This document shows, in pieces, positions 1 through 10,989 of a stretch of 64,000 bases of DNA. The position numbers were made by a program, and so were the translations under genes. This DNA comes from Dichetophora obliterata (taxonomy: Eukaryota; Arthropoda; Insecta; Diptera; Sciomyzidae): the NCBI GenBank assembly GCA_963920525.1, contig OY986436.1, positions 182,058,361 through 182,122,360 of the forward strand. The letters run 5' to 3'. The notes beneath the pieces are model-generated. The model was not told where the DNA came from. It did no database searches and worked only from the letters and a program-made list of their open reading frames with translations. Position 1 is the first letter of the stretch; the number at the start of each line of letters is the position of its first letter.

Positions 1-60
1 TATAGTTCATTGAATTTAATGTATAGTTCATTAAATTCAATGTTTTCAGTTCATAAAATT
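1..60. repeat. Left flank of palindromic CATTGAATTCAATG-type array
   Basis: Copies of TTCATTGAATTTAATG and TTCATTAAATTCAATG run from the window edge to about 60. The same motif forms the large array at 950-1600, so this is probably the inner end of a left arm whose outer part lies outside the window. The sequence between the two arrays holds the possible mini-gene at 312-717. Confidence 0.6.
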
Positions 61-311
61 CAATGTTTACTAATTTATTCCCTTCCCAATTTTGTTTGAA
101 GTAAAACGCGAAGTTGTGAAGACGTGTGGCAATTGTGTGTGTAAATTTTAGATAAAAGGTGATAATAAATTAAATTAAAAGTGAAGAAAATGTTGTGCTT
201 TGAATGTTGTGCTTTGAAGAAAATTTAAATCTGTTGAATTACTATTAGTATTAGTAAATAATAGGAAATATACCTGGCATTTTAAGTGACTGCTGCCATC
301 ATTTTCAAAAA

Positions 312-717
312 ATGTTTACAATTTTAAAGGTTGAAAACCACATAAAAGATAAAGCTGTGCGGGCCAAGTTGGCAGAAATTGAAGATTTCACTAATTACAG
401 TGGTAAGCTTAATTTTTCTCGAGGCTAAATAAATAAATAGTTATTTTTTTCAATTAATATCTTTCCAGATAGTACTGCTATGAAACTTCTTTGGAGCCTT
501 CATGGGTATTTGGTGTCCACTCAGTAAGGACAACTTTGGAAGAAAAACTTTCCTAAAGCATACAATTACCAGTTCCCAAGAGGCATTCGTTTTTGTTGGA
601 AGCAGCATCCAGGAAGTCGAAAATATTCAACCAGGCGAAAATATTCAACCATTAATCCTTGCTGTTGAATCCTTGGATGGAGAACTTCTCCTCATTCCTC
701 ATTCATGGATGATGTAA
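312..717 (+). CDS. Possible three-exon mini-gene, 96 aa, unknown function
   Basis: Not recognised. Proposed exons are 312-402, 469-523 and 573-717, with introns of 66 bp (GTAAGC to TTTCCAG) and 49 bp (GTAAGG to TACCAG). Both junctions keep the frame and remove in-frame stops, giving a 96-residue product. It begins MFTILKVENHIKDK, has a charged helical N-terminus, and ends in a strand-like stretch (LILAVESLDGELLLIPHSW). No catalytic motif or signal peptide is seen. An AATAAA lies at about 897-902, a sensible poly(A) signal. The gene sits between two arrays of the same palindromic motif, so it is likely element cargo. Without the 49 bp intron, which is near the lower limit for flies, the frame breaks at a TAA at 524, so chance or decay is possible. 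The splice model is inference. Confidence 0.4.
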
Positions 718-949
718 AATTTCAATTTGCTAGTTTTATTAGAGCCGTAGATGTGTGCTTTAAAATTTTCCAATTATTTCAATTAAAATATCCTGCTGCA
801 TGCACTCTTCTGTGGCAGTTTATTGCCGTATATTTTTTTATAAATTTAAAAACTATTCAAAATCTTTGAAAATTTGTATATTAATTGACTCTTGAAAATA
901 AAAAAATATTGTTGAAATTGTAATTATTTCCTTATTTTAAAAATGTTTA

Positions 950-1600
950 GAGAGGGATTAACAAATATTTCGTTGAATTTAATGTATAGATCATTCATTC
1001 CAATGAACTAAATAAATTAAATTTAATGAAATATACATGGAATTCAATGAACTGAATACATCAAATTTAAAGAACTGTACATTGTACAATGAACAATAAT
1101 ACATTGAATTAAATGAACTACACATTGAATTCAATGAACCTTAATACATTGAATTCAATGAACTATACATTGAATTCAATGAACTATTTATAAATTTAAT
1201 TCAATGTAAGGTTCATTGAACTATACATTAAATTCAATTAACTATACATTGAATTCAATGAACTTTACATTGAATTCAATGTACCTTACATTGAATTCAA
1301 TGAACTTTACATTGTATTCGATGAAATTTACATTGAATTCAATGAACTTTTCATTAAATTCAATGAAAAAATCATTAATTTTGGCATTTTTTAATGAACG
1401 TGTTGATTGAATTCAATGAAGTGTACATTGATATTCAAAGAACCATTCATTGAAAATCACTAAGTTTAATGAACTATTCATTAAAGCAAGAAGAAAATTC
1501 ATTGAAATCAATGACCACAGTTCATTGGACCAAAATCAATGAATAATTCATTGAAATTAATGCACCTTTTCATTAATATAATGTACCTTTTTGGTTCAGC
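950..1600. repeat. Array of ~24 bp palindromic units (CATTGAATTCAATGAA)
   Basis: Dozens of variants of CATTGAATTCAATGAAC follow one another, most regularly between 1140 and 1380 with a spacing near 24 bp. Each unit is close to its own reverse complement, so strand is undefined. In one frame the array reads as an octapeptide repeat with pattern M-N-x-T-L-N-S-x. This comes from the 24 bp period and not from coding. It looks like the arm of a mobile element rather than a satellite, because its divergent right end grades into single-copy sequence at about 1600. Confidence 0.75.
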
Positions 1601-3589
1601 GTAATTCTACACATCTTTCACATAAATAAGCGTCTTCGGAAAATTTTTCTAGTTTTTACATAAAACAATATGGTAAAAAATAACGTAAGTTTTTCAACGT
1701 ATTTCCACGATTCATAATTTTCTTAATTTTCCATGTTTTCATTCAATATTTAGAAAAGATGTGCATTCAAGAGTCTGTTTTTGAATTTATTTTTTTTTTT
1801 AAGATGATCTAGAGCCGAGTTATGGTGTGTCCCGATTTTCACTTATTTTTAAGCACTCTTACTTCAGCGCAATCTTTGTATTTAAACAATATATGTTAAA
1901 AAAAAATGTTACTTATACTAGTGATGTTAAATTATCATGCAAATGAAATATTTTATATAATATACTTTTTTAGAAAATATCTTCTAAAATATGGCTTAGT
2001 TTTAACCCCTTTTGCCTAAAACCTCCCTTAAGTCAACATCGCACATTTATGATGTTATTGAAATGCAAATCCTTGTTTCAAATTTTTTTTTCAATTGTGC
2101 AGTACCTTACAAGATTATAAACGAAAAGGTATTAAAAATTAAACAAAAATGTATTCTTAAAAAATTAATTTCACAACAAGGATTTTTTGCTAATGTTAAA
2201 TAAATTTTTCTAGAGTCATTAGAAGAACATTGTGTATCAGAAAATTTAATATAAAATCAAATTCCTCGCAAATATTAGAAAAAAATATTAAATTCCCCGC
2301 AAAGAATCAATAAAAAATTAGATAAATTATTAAATTCCCCGCATATTTGAGCTCATTCCAAGATTCCCCGATCCACATTAAATGCCCCGCAAATCGAGGC
2401 ATTTCCCCACCAGTTGGCATGCCTGCTCCTTACTCTCTTTTATCTGACTAACACCAGCACATCCGCTTATTTTGCTTATAATCTGCAGCCCCTACGGATC
2501 CGCTTCTGTTAGCAGGCTACCAAGCAGCGCTCCCTCCACTACTAATGCAAATAAGCGTCGCTCAAGAAAACGCTTTAAGTGCCTTTTGTGTTGTATTTTT
2601 TTTTTATTTTTTGATCCCATTGTTATTAATCTGATTCTCTTCTTCTTCCTCTTCTTCTTCATCATCTCTTTCATCTTTGAATTTATTTTTTTCTTCATTT
2701 GTTGCTGCTTTTTAGCTTGTTACATTATCACACGCTAGGGGTGCTTTGGAATAACTGTTCATATGTGTGTGTGTCTAACTTGTCTTAAGTGTACTGTGTG
2801 TGCGTGTGTGTGTATGTGTGTGCTTTACTAAACCATGCAATCAACTTTTAAGCCGCATCTTTATTGTCTTTAATGATTTCGTTATATTTGCTTATTTGTT
2901 TCGGCTTTACTTTTTTGGCTGGGAAAGTTTCTTTTGTTATTTCTCTCCGCCATTTTCCCCACCTTTCTTACTTAAAAGTAAATGTGTTCCTTTTTATTGT
3001 ATAATGAAAGTTAAATGAAGGTAATTGTATTGTCAAAATGATGTCGATATCATAGCATTTAAAGTGGCTACAAAAACCACGTCTGGAGAGGAAATGAAAA
3101 AATAATTTTCCTCATATAAAAATAATAACCACATTATTTTTTAAAGCATTTGTATTAAATCAAAAACTTCCTTTACAGATACTTAAGCACGAATGAAGGG
3201 ATATTTTGTCGAACTTGGTTTGGTGGATATTAATTAAGAGCCCATCACTTTGCGCCCAATCAATGTGTTGAATTTTAAAGCATTTTGTGTTTTATCTGAA
3301 TCTGAACCCGTTGGATCTGTTCTGCGAAATGTTATTAATTAAGTACTCTTCGCGGAATCTCCGCTCTCACACAATCCTTGTCAAAGTTATTCGCTCCTTT
3401 GTATCCTGTTGCTCCGTTGACAGTGATAAATTACATTCATTCGATTCAGTCATTTGTAATTACTCTCATTCCAACATGAATCGCCAACATGAATGTCTCG
3501 TAGTGCCCAAATCTTAATATTGTAGTAACAGTTGATGATTAAGATTCGAACATAACATTATTTCAAAACTTAACAAACATTTTATAGAT
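1601..3589. other. No gene seen; GT-rich microsatellite at 2761-2822
   Basis: AT-rich DNA without convincing coding potential. Short open frames at 2472-2738 encode low-complexity Phe/Ile-rich peptides from T-rich DNA. An interrupted (GT)n tract runs from 2761 to 2822. Between 2210 and 2400 a motif like AAATTCCCCGCAAA recurs four or five times, a small degenerate repeat. Confidence 0.5.
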
Positions 3590-3780
3590 ATTTATAGACA
3601 TTATTTTTGGACTACCCCCCATTATTTTTTTGATGAAAATTAATTTTTTAAAATGTTGTTTTTATCTTTTTTACAAAGTTATACAGGTTGAAAAATAATT
3701 TATGTAAAAAAATTTTCCAATATTTCAAACCACTCCAAAGTTATAAACATTAATATATGTTTTAGAAGTAAGAGTGCACC
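3590..3780 (+). repeat. Dispersed repeat fragment, family D
   Basis: The segment with TTTGATGAAAATTAATTTTT, a T-rich stretch, TACAAAGTTATACAGG and ATTTCAAACCACTCCAAAG recurs with substitutions at about 24380-24500 and 41470-41630. In those two places it belongs to a longer repeat (family D). Non-coding and not assigned to a known class. Confidence 0.6.
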
Positions 3781-4262
3781 GAATATTTTTTATAAAAATT
3801 TACCTGCTTTAAATAGGAAAAATTATATATTTTCCACATTGTGGATTCCCAGTATATCCAGAGTAGCATGCATTCTGTATGCCAATAGTAGTATGGACAA
3901 GGCATTCATTGCCATAAAAAAAAACAAAAATTAACCCTTCGTTGCATGAGTTTTTCTCCCTGTGCATAAAAGCATTTTGTATTACTATTTTTAATTGGTG
4001 TGGTTTAGAAAATGTATTCCCGAAATTTGGATGCTCTGCAATGCATAGGATCAAAGTTACGCAACATTGCATAACGCAGGAAACCAATAAAAATTACTGT
4101 ATGATGGTTTAAATATAACTTATTATTTTACATGTTCGATATGAAATTATAAGCTTTTAATAACTTAAACAAAGAGATAACTTTAAATTTTCTATGTATT
4201 CAATAAAAATAAAGAATTAAAATGCACCTTCATCTATAACTAAGACAATTTTAAACACAGGT

Positions 4263-5291
4263 TAGTAAAAAAATGACACTGAGCAACACCACCAGCGCAG
4301 TTAAAATCGGGAAGGACCTCTCCCCACCATTTATTACCAAACGAGGTTTCAGACAAGGTGATTCCTTATTGTGCGACTTTTTCAACCTAATGATGAAAAA
4401 GATCATCCGAGCTGCTGATCTGAGACGTAGTGGCACAATATTCTACAAGAGTGTTATGCTGCTTGAGTATGCTGATGTCATAGTTATCATTGGCGATAAT
4501 ACGCGCGAAGTCAGTGCAGCATTTTCCAGATTAGAAAGAGAGTCAAGTCGAATGGGTCTGTCAGTGAATGCAGATAAGACGAAATACTTAGTGTCAACAA
4601 ACAAACAGTCCCAGCGTCTTGGAACCTACGTTACCGTTGACAATACCTCATTCGAGGTTGTGAAGAACTTCGTTTATCTGGGATCCAGCATTAATTCAAC
4701 CAACGACATCAGCATTGAGATCAAACGAAGAATAACTCTTGCCAACAGGTGTTACTTTGGGCTCAGTAGACAATTGAGAAGCAGAGCCCTCTCTCGACGA
4801 ACGAAAATCACGCTCTATAAATCGCTCATCATGCCCGTCCTACTTTACGCATCACAAACCTGGACGCTGAGCAGTTTAGATGAAAAGACTTTAGGAGCAT
4901 TCGAGAGAAAGATTCTTCGTAAGATCTACGGACCAATCTGCGTCAATGGCGAGTACCGAATACGGTGGAATGATGAACTGTATGAGCTGTACGCTGACAT
5001 CGACATAGTCAAGCGCATTAAATCCAGCGGCTTCGCTGGCTTGGTCATCTTCAGCGCATGAAAGACGATGCTCCAGTGAAGAAAACATTCGATTCGGTAC
5101 CAAGCGGCGCTCAACGCAGAAGAGGACGACCGCATCTTCGTTGGAAAGACCAAGTAGAGGACAACCTGACGAAGCTTGGAATTTCCAACTGCCGCCAGCA
5201 AGCGAAAGACAGAAATGGCTGGCGCAAATTCTTAGATGAGGCCAAGACCGACATACGGTTGTAGCGCCTACTAAGTAAGTAAGTAAGTAGT
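4263..5291 (+). pseudogene. 5'-truncated LINE: RT palm to C-terminus, frameshifted
   Basis: The open frame 4273-5061 starts inside a non-LTR reverse transcriptase (ITKRGFRQGDSL block) and runs through the catalytic loop, the KTKYL and VYLGSSIN blocks, and the thumb/connection region. The catalytic box reads YADV instead of YADD, so one Asp is lost. The conserved RLRWLGH-type segment is out of frame. It continues from about 5025 in the frame of the 5058-5264 ORF (GRPHLRWKDQVE, ending KTDIRL), so about one base is missing near 5020-5024. The 3' end carries (TAAG)n at 5272-5290, a simple terminal repeat typical of some LINE clades. Endonuclease and ORF1 are absent, as expected for 5' truncation. 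Clade not assigned. Confidence 0.85.
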
Positions 5292-5496
5292 AAAAAGATA
5301 TATAAAATATCACACTGATTTGTAAGGATTTTTGTTTCTAAATTTGAAGTTCATTGCAATTTATTAGATACAAAAATTATTCATGATAAAATCGTTTCTA
5401 AGCGTAGGGCGATTTCTAACTTGATTAAAATATAGTCTATTTTGACATATCAGCAGCTAACATAAGTGTATCCATTGCACCCTGGTAATTGGCATG

Positions 5497-6124
5497 TAAA
5501 AATCTTGTGGGAGACTTCTTTGATGTTTCCTCTTTTGTTCTAGGTATTTTAATAATTCGGAAGGTCTTCCACGTTTTGTGGATAGCTTTCCTACTTTTCA
5601 AAGACTTTTTGCTACTTGCAAACGAAAATTGGCTAATGTTATGTTTCCATGATTACCACTTTGTTGTTCAGAATGCTTGTACAATTGCCATGCAAATACT
5701 AATGTGGTATCTATCAAATGATAAAGAATGTCATACACCACTTTTTTAGGCGTATTTTTATCTTGTAGCGTCCAATAAATGAGTCTAACAAATCGACTCG
5801 CCCATTAATTTGTCGTATTGCGAAACAATATTCGGACTCTCAATGGACATGTTTTTACAAAATTTGTTGTCACGTCGTTCAGATATGATCTCAGGACTTG
5901 CACGACAATAGTTTGACATCAAATTAACAACTTTTTAAACTCTTTATGAAACCAAATATACTTCAAAATCATTCTGGGAGGCTACATTTTTCACAGACGC
6001 TCCTCGAGATTTCTTCATTAATATTGGAACACTCTGTAGTTTTAAGTTCGGAAATCTATTCCGACGGAGTGTACCCAATGAATGTGTTCCTCTTTTGACT
6101 AGTTCAGTCATTAGTGGTAGTGAT
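5497..6124 (-). pseudogene. piggyBac-type transposase pseudogene, C-terminal half
   Basis: Reading the minus strand from 6124 downward gives recognisable piggyBac-family blocks: ELVKRGTHSLGTLRRNR (the conserved GT.R.NR segment), MKKSRGASVK, VVNLMSNYC, IVSQYDKLMGE, then ILYHLIDTTLVFAWQLYKHS and LANFRLQVAKSL. Several in-frame stops and frame changes interrupt it. The piggyBac family cuts and pastes DNA at TTAA. The N-terminal piece lies beyond hAT copy A at 8899-9290. Roughly 200 residues expected between the two pieces are missing, so the gene was probably already deleted before hAT landed. No TTAA-flanked ends were found. Confidence 0.8.
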
Positions 6125-6274
6125 TAGGTAGTCCAATTCCGGAAGCTTTTCTCGATCCCGGGATTATCGGGATAGAAAATCTTAATCCCGGGATCCCGGG
6201 ATTAGTTTTGGATTGAAAATTTTAAGAAGTAAATAATTTAAAACGTTTTTAATACAATTTTTTGTTATGTATTA

Positions 6275-6603
6275 TAGCCGATACACATTGACTGCGACTA
6301 GCGACGAACGCCAATTGTCAAAAAATAGAACGCATGTTTTCTTATGAAGATGTATTTTTTGAAGACGGCACGACAAAGAGAGAACACGACCACAATTGTT
6401 GCTGCCGCAGACTTCAATCTATTTCTAATTTGATAGACGACAAGAGCGAACATAGCAGATTTTGTTTATATTTTGTATGAAATATAGATTGTCGCTGTTG
6501 CGTTCATTATAATCAAGTCGTCGAGAATACTGCGACATTTCTCTCTGACGGCAAGTTTTCGTTTTGTCGGTGGACGACTGTTGCAGTCAATGTGTATCGG
6601 CTA
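6275..6603. mobile_element. MITE with TAGCCGATACACATTGACTG TIRs, TTA duplication
   Basis: A 329 bp insert with terminal inverted repeats TAGCCGATACACATTGACTG and CAGTCAATGTGTATCGGCTA, flanked by TTA on both sides (6272-6274, 6604-6606). hAT copy B shows the empty site: its minus strand reads GTATTACTTTAAAC at 62585-62598. A 3 bp TTA duplication suggests PIF/Harbinger; that assignment is inference. Confidence 0.8.
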
Positions 6604-6662
6604 TTACTTTAAACTAAAAAATGTAAATTAATTCATAACAAAACCAAGACAAAACACATTAA

Positions 6663-7101
6663 GGGTATTCACAATTGCGTTGTTTTCAGTGTAGTTAAAA
6701 AACCCCGTGGTATTGATACCACACTTTAACGAGCGGTTTTTATATTTTTTGTTGTTTTACATGAAATCTCTAAAAACCAAAATTGTGGTTATTTTTATAC
6801 CATTTGTGGCCCAATTATTTGTTTAACGAAAGTGGTTTTTAAAGTTCCATAAACAACTGATCAGTTGCCAGTTATTTTCTAATTGCAAAAATAGAAGAAG
6901 CTCAAAATGCAAGTTAAATTTTTGTATGCCATATATTAATAAAATATATCAAATTGGATAGTTAATTTATTTGCATAGTAACAAAAAGCTATAGTGGAAA
7001 GTTCCCAACCGCAAGTTATCCTTTAAAGGGTGCTCATAATTGTGGTTTTTAACTATGGCAAAAAAACACAACACAACTATACCACAAAGTTGTGAATACC
7101 C
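6663..7101. mobile_element. MITE, GGGTATTCACAA family
   Basis: Terminal inverted repeats GGGTATTCACAA / TTGTGAATACCC. A homologous copy occupies the matching place in hAT copy B (62116-62531), so it was inside the hAT element before that element spread. Related ends occur at 18233 and 32286-32429. No coding capacity. Confidence 0.7.
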
Positions 7102-7164
7102 TTATTACTAATAAACACACAAAACTTGAATTATATTAATGACTAGCAAATTGTATTAATTTAA

Positions 7165-7856
7165 CCCTTTCAGTGGATTTGCCCAATATTTTGGACTCAT
7201 CAGAAAGTCATTTTTTTATATGTATTTATTTTGCAAAGCTTTTGTTTAAATCAAATTGTTTGTTTCTATGAAAAAAAGATGAACCAACATGATAAAAATA
7301 AATTTAGAGAGATATTTGACATAAAGTCAGTAGAATTTTCGATTTTGTGCCGAAGAAAAGCAAAAAAATTTTTCCGCCTATTTTAAAAGAAAATATGAAC
7401 CGGACAAAAATCATATACACCTAATCCTGTTTTTGCACGGTCTTTTTTTACACGATTTTGAAATAACACGGTCGACAGAAATAAACTTATCCTGTTTTTA
7501 CACGTTATTTTCACGTTTTGATTTTTTTTTTACACGATATTTTCTGGAACGTATGTACCGTGCAAAAACAGGATTAGGTGTATATGTTTTTTTATTTTTT
7601 CGGCTTTAATGATAAGAATATTAAGAAGGTTTAAGAAACAAAGATCTAAAGGGTTGGAAAACCTTTAAGGGATTAAAAAAAAAACTTTGAGACGAACAGG
7701 AGCAAAATAATTTTTTCTTTGTACAAGCTTGCAAAACGTAAGTAGCGCAGGTTAAAATCAAAGTTATGTTGTTTTCATCTTTGCAGGACCTAAATAATAG
7801 GAATATTACCTCAAAAAAATTATTTTGTTCTTAGTCTAGCCTAGATATTGAAAGGG
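7165..7856. mobile_element. piggyBac-type MITE at TTAA
   Basis: Starts CCCTTTCAGTGG, ends ATTGAAAGGG, and is flanked by TTAA at 7161-7164 and 7857-7860. CCC...GGG ends at TTAA are the hallmark of piggyBac elements. The interior is non-coding. The shared copy in hAT B is 59819-60146. In copy A it is interrupted by the foldback element at 7413-7585. Confidence 0.75.
7413..7585. mobile_element. Foldback MITE, ACACCTAATCCTG arms
   Basis: Perfect 25-28 bp terminal inverted repeats beginning ACACCTAATCCTGTTTTTGC, with TATA outside each end, fit a TA-targeting Tc1/mariner-type MITE. It lies inside the piggyBac MITE, making it the innermost of four nested layers here. Confidence 0.8.
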
Positions 7857-7935
7857 TTAAAGAACAAAAAATGCAAAAAAATAAAATACAGAACAGTTTA
7901 AGTATATATATATAAATAATATATATATATATATA

Positions 7936-8246
7936 TTAGGGCGGGTCAAATTCTGGCTCAGCGAAATTCGTAAAATACATGTAATTTCAAGACTTTTTCT
8001 CCACTACAGCATATACAAATTCTGAAAAAAAGCTATGCGGACTTTCGTAAATAGATTCATACACATACATTCATACATTCATATTTTATAATTGAGAACA
8101 AAATCTATTTACGAAAGTCCGCACAGCTTTTTTTCAGAATTTGTATATGCTGTAGTGGAGAAAAAGTCTTGAAATTACATGTATTTTACGAATTTCGCTG
8201 AGCCAGACCACCAAAAAATTCGTCCATACAAATTGACCCGCCCTAA
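7936..8246. mobile_element. Foldback element, TTAGGGCGGGTCAA termini
   Basis: Long arms (about 110-135 bp) run from TTAGGGCGGGTCAA to TTGACCCGCCCTAA around a short ACATACATTC-rich loop. The left arm lacks about 30 bp found in the right arm near the tip. It sits in a (TA)n tract within hAT copy A and is absent from copy B, where a different TTAG-ended foldback (61481-61912) is found elsewhere. Confidence 0.85.
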
Positions 8247-8402
8247 TATATATATATAAATATTACACTTCTTTTTGCACACCGTCTTCATGATTTTTTG
8301 TGTTTAAGGCATATTAAGGTTGGAAAAGACTTTTCAAAATTAAATTTTTTGTTTGAATTATTTTTAAAGTAATCATTAAGCTGATTAAGCATTAAACGCG
8401 TT

Positions 8403-8610
8403 TTATTTTTTATTGGAGAGTTTTATTCGGATATTATTACAAATATAACCCGCTGATGAGAAGCACGGTTCTGATTCTATGCTAGTTGTAAAAATAGTTG
8501 TACGATAATCGTCAGCAATTTGTAAATTTCGATCACGATTGCCTTCACCACAAAAAAAAAAATTATTTCCTAAGTCAGAATATCTGACAATTTTGAAATA
8601 CATAGCTTAC
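8403..8610 (-). pseudogene. hAT transposase C-terminal dimerisation domain remnant
   Basis: Minus-strand reading gives IVRYSDLGNNF, then TTSIESEPCFSSAGYICNNI, matching the hATC pattern (S.E..FS.AG.I....R..L). The same block in hAT copy B (about 59440-59615, plus strand) lets the decayed positions be compared. No DDE core is present in either copy. Confidence 0.7.
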
Positions 8611-8898
8611 TTCCCGATGTTGAAATTTTTCTAAAACTTTACAAAGTCTTTGATCGAGTGATGTACACTCATTGTCCTAACAATCTTTTTCAGCCTCAAC
8701 AAATGGTTTTTCTAAGTCTATATTCATATCAACTTAAAATAAAATGTTTGCATTTACATGAATATTTGTGACATAAATTTTTTATTTAAAAATCCCGGGA
8801 TCCCGGAAAGACAATCCCGGAATTTAAAGAGGCTTAAATTGTCCGGGATCCCAAGATCCTGACATCCGAAATCCGGGATCCCGGGATTGACTTCCCTA

Positions 8899-9290
8899 GT
8901 AGTGGTGTATAATAACTTATATTTTGTAGAGCATAATAAAATTTTTTCAAATTGATTGACTGACATCGTCTCCTGTATGAGAGTATTTCCTGTAATAGGT
9001 GTTTAATAACACCGATTATTAAGTATTTGAATACATATGCCAATAAATTTTCTTAAATCGTACCTGTCAGTAATAGATGGATTATCTGGTTTTCGTATAT
9101 GTGGAATCTGTTAATGTTACAATATTTTAAATGTCTTATTCCGCTTCAGGATTTTTTCCCCATGAACTTTCTGTACGACTTATCCTGACGTATACATTAT
9201 CATCTTCACAATTATCATCTTCACTTAATTCATCATCGCTATTTTCCCATGAATCAAAAATTTTTTAATTTTATTGTCAGTAGCGCCCTA
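8899..9290 (-). pseudogene. piggyBac-type transposase pseudogene, N-terminal part
   Basis: Minus strand from about 9265: acidic FDSWENSDDELSEDDNCEDD, a typical negatively charged piggyBac N-terminus, then stops, then RKFIGICIQILNNRCY, TPITGNTLIQETMSVNQFEK and ILLCSTKYKLLYTTT. The frame runs straight into the hAT target duplication at 8899, and the remainder resumes at 6124. It contains several stops. Same gene as 5497-6124. Confidence 0.7.
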
Positions 9291-9769
9291 CAAAAATTTT
9301 CAGCTTTAATTAAAATGTAATGCATGGAATTGCATATCTGCAATATAACCTCATATCTGCAACGTAACTTCAAAATGTCTCAAATGCATGATATTGCATA
9401 TTTGCAACTAAGTAATTTATTTTATGAAATTCAAGTTTTATTTCACAAAAAAATATTAAGCTTGAAGAAAATTAACATATATTCTAGTATATAACTTACA
9501 TTTAAAAGTTTTTTTGATATTTCTTGTATAATTATTAAAAATATTCACTTATTTGGTCTACGTGCAAGAAAGACTTTGATCGAGTCAATATTTCGGACAA
9601 ACTAAACCACAAAAAAACAAAAACTAATAAAAAGGTCTAAAGAAGGGTTAGTCAAATTCGCTGTAATTCTTGTTTTACCGCTATTTCATGCTAACAGCAT
9701 GCATGTTGTTGGTTAGTTAGTTTAGATGGTGATGCTAAATAAAAGTAGGATCCAAGTAGCTCTCGTTAG
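9291..9769. other. No gene seen; AT-rich with short TGCATATTTGCAA motifs
   Basis: Between 9320 and 9420 the motif TGCATATCTGCAA recurs about four times in variant forms. Nothing else was recognised. Confidence 0.4.
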
Positions 9770-9915
9770 CATTGGCGTAGCAAGTGGGGGGAAGGGGGGC
9801 AGTTGTCCGCTTATTTAGCTAGATAAACAATTTAAATAGAAAACTTGAGAAGCTATTCAAAATATCCGTTTTTTTACAACGATAATATTTTTGTATTATA
9901 TATTTTTCGAATAAC
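9770..9915. mobile_element. Remnant of CATTGGCG-ended MITE
   Basis: CATTGGCGTAGCAAGTGGGG, then a G-rich and TTAGCTAGATAAACAATTTA stretch, matches the reverse complement of 28830-28983 over about 145 bp, including ACAACGATAATATTTTTGT. The other end is not visible here. CATTGGCGTA-type termini are seen in some hAT families, so that class is likely but unproven. Confidence 0.6.
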
Positions 9916-10989
9916 CATTTTCTTTCCCTGTGTTTGCAAAAAGATAGAACAAAATGAAGAGTTTCTATTGCAATTCCAATTTGAAAAAATGCGGATACAC
10001 TGAAAAAACTATTATTGAATGAAGTTGAAAAACTTGTTGCTTTGGTTTTGACTGTGCCTGCATCAGCAGCTTCATCTAAGGTCCTTTTAGTGCACTAAAA
10101 TGACTTAAAACGTATATTCGAGCAACGTTGACATAGAAACGACTCACTCATACGGCACTTATACACATTCACAAAGATAAAACCGAAGACTTGAATTCGA
10201 TGGAGGTGGTGAAAGAGTTTGTTTCTCGCAAGGACAGAAAGAAACATTTTGGAAGAATTTAAATTGATATAACTTTTTGTACCTTATTGTATTTAAACCA
10301 TGTAAAGATATACTGTAACGTGCCTTGTCTTGTCAAATTTTTTTTTTTTTGTCCATATTGTTCAAAGAGATATTTAAGCATAATAATTGATTGATTCTAA
10401 TTTCAAAACGTTATTTGAAACCCGATATATCGGGATATATAACTTTTATATATAACTCATACATGGTCCCCCACCAAAAATTTGGTTGGTCAATGGGATA
10501 CACGGTCGTACAACCTGTCAATGCTCCAAATTTGGTAGTAAAGATTAGGTGTATAAAGTTGTTCGAAATCTATCAAACACCGCTTTTCGAACAAAGCAAT
10601 CTTGCCAACTTTGGAAAAGATAATTCTACTTCTGCCATTTTTCTGCCATAACTTCCTTTCCTATCTAAACTTGGTCCAGTATAGATGTCAAGGTAATTTT
10701 TTCTTTAAAATTAAACCTATATATTAATCCTTATTTATCTTCAAGTCTTCATACCCATCACCGGTTCGAAAAACTTAAAACCAAGGCAATACTATTATTT
10801 TTAAACTAAAAGCATCCTTTCAGCCAAAAAGTTACCTCGTGAACTTATTAACACGTAAGTTTTTTTTTTATCTCACGGTTTACAAGAGGTCACAAAAATT
10901 AATAATTCCGTTTCATAGGTTAACTTAATTGGTAATAAAATTGCTATCAAGCAAAACACATCAAAGCATAATATTACAAAAAAAAACAA
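9916..10989. other. No gene recognised
   Basis: AT-rich DNA; short ORFs such as 10391-10651 show no family signature. No inverted repeat longer than about 15 bp was noticed. Confidence 0.4.

Larger units (their letters stand above)
6125..8898. mobile_element. hAT element copy A (non-autonomous, 2.77 kb)
   Basis: Ends are TAGGTAGTCC... and ...GACTTCCCTA, with GC-rich subterminal CCCGGGATCCCGGG palindromes. It is flanked by GTAGTGAT (6117-6124) and GTAGTGGT (8899-8906), an 8 bp target duplication with one mismatch. The only hAT coding remnant is the C-terminal dimerisation domain at 8403-8603, minus strand, so this is an internally deleted derivative. It carries at least four smaller elements (6275-6603, 6663-7101, 7165-7856, 7936-8246). 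Copy B at 59181-62697 is the same family in opposite orientation. Confidence 0.85.

Noticed and set aside
1216..1410. Open frame with an MNxTLNSx octapeptide repeat
   Set aside because: It is the translation of the 24 bp palindromic array; the repeat is equally regular at DNA level on both strands.
2472..2738. 88-codon frame rich in Phe/Ile that looks like a membrane protein
   Set aside because: Arises from (TTC/TTT)-rich low-complexity DNA; the opposite strand gives an equally artificial Lys-rich frame.
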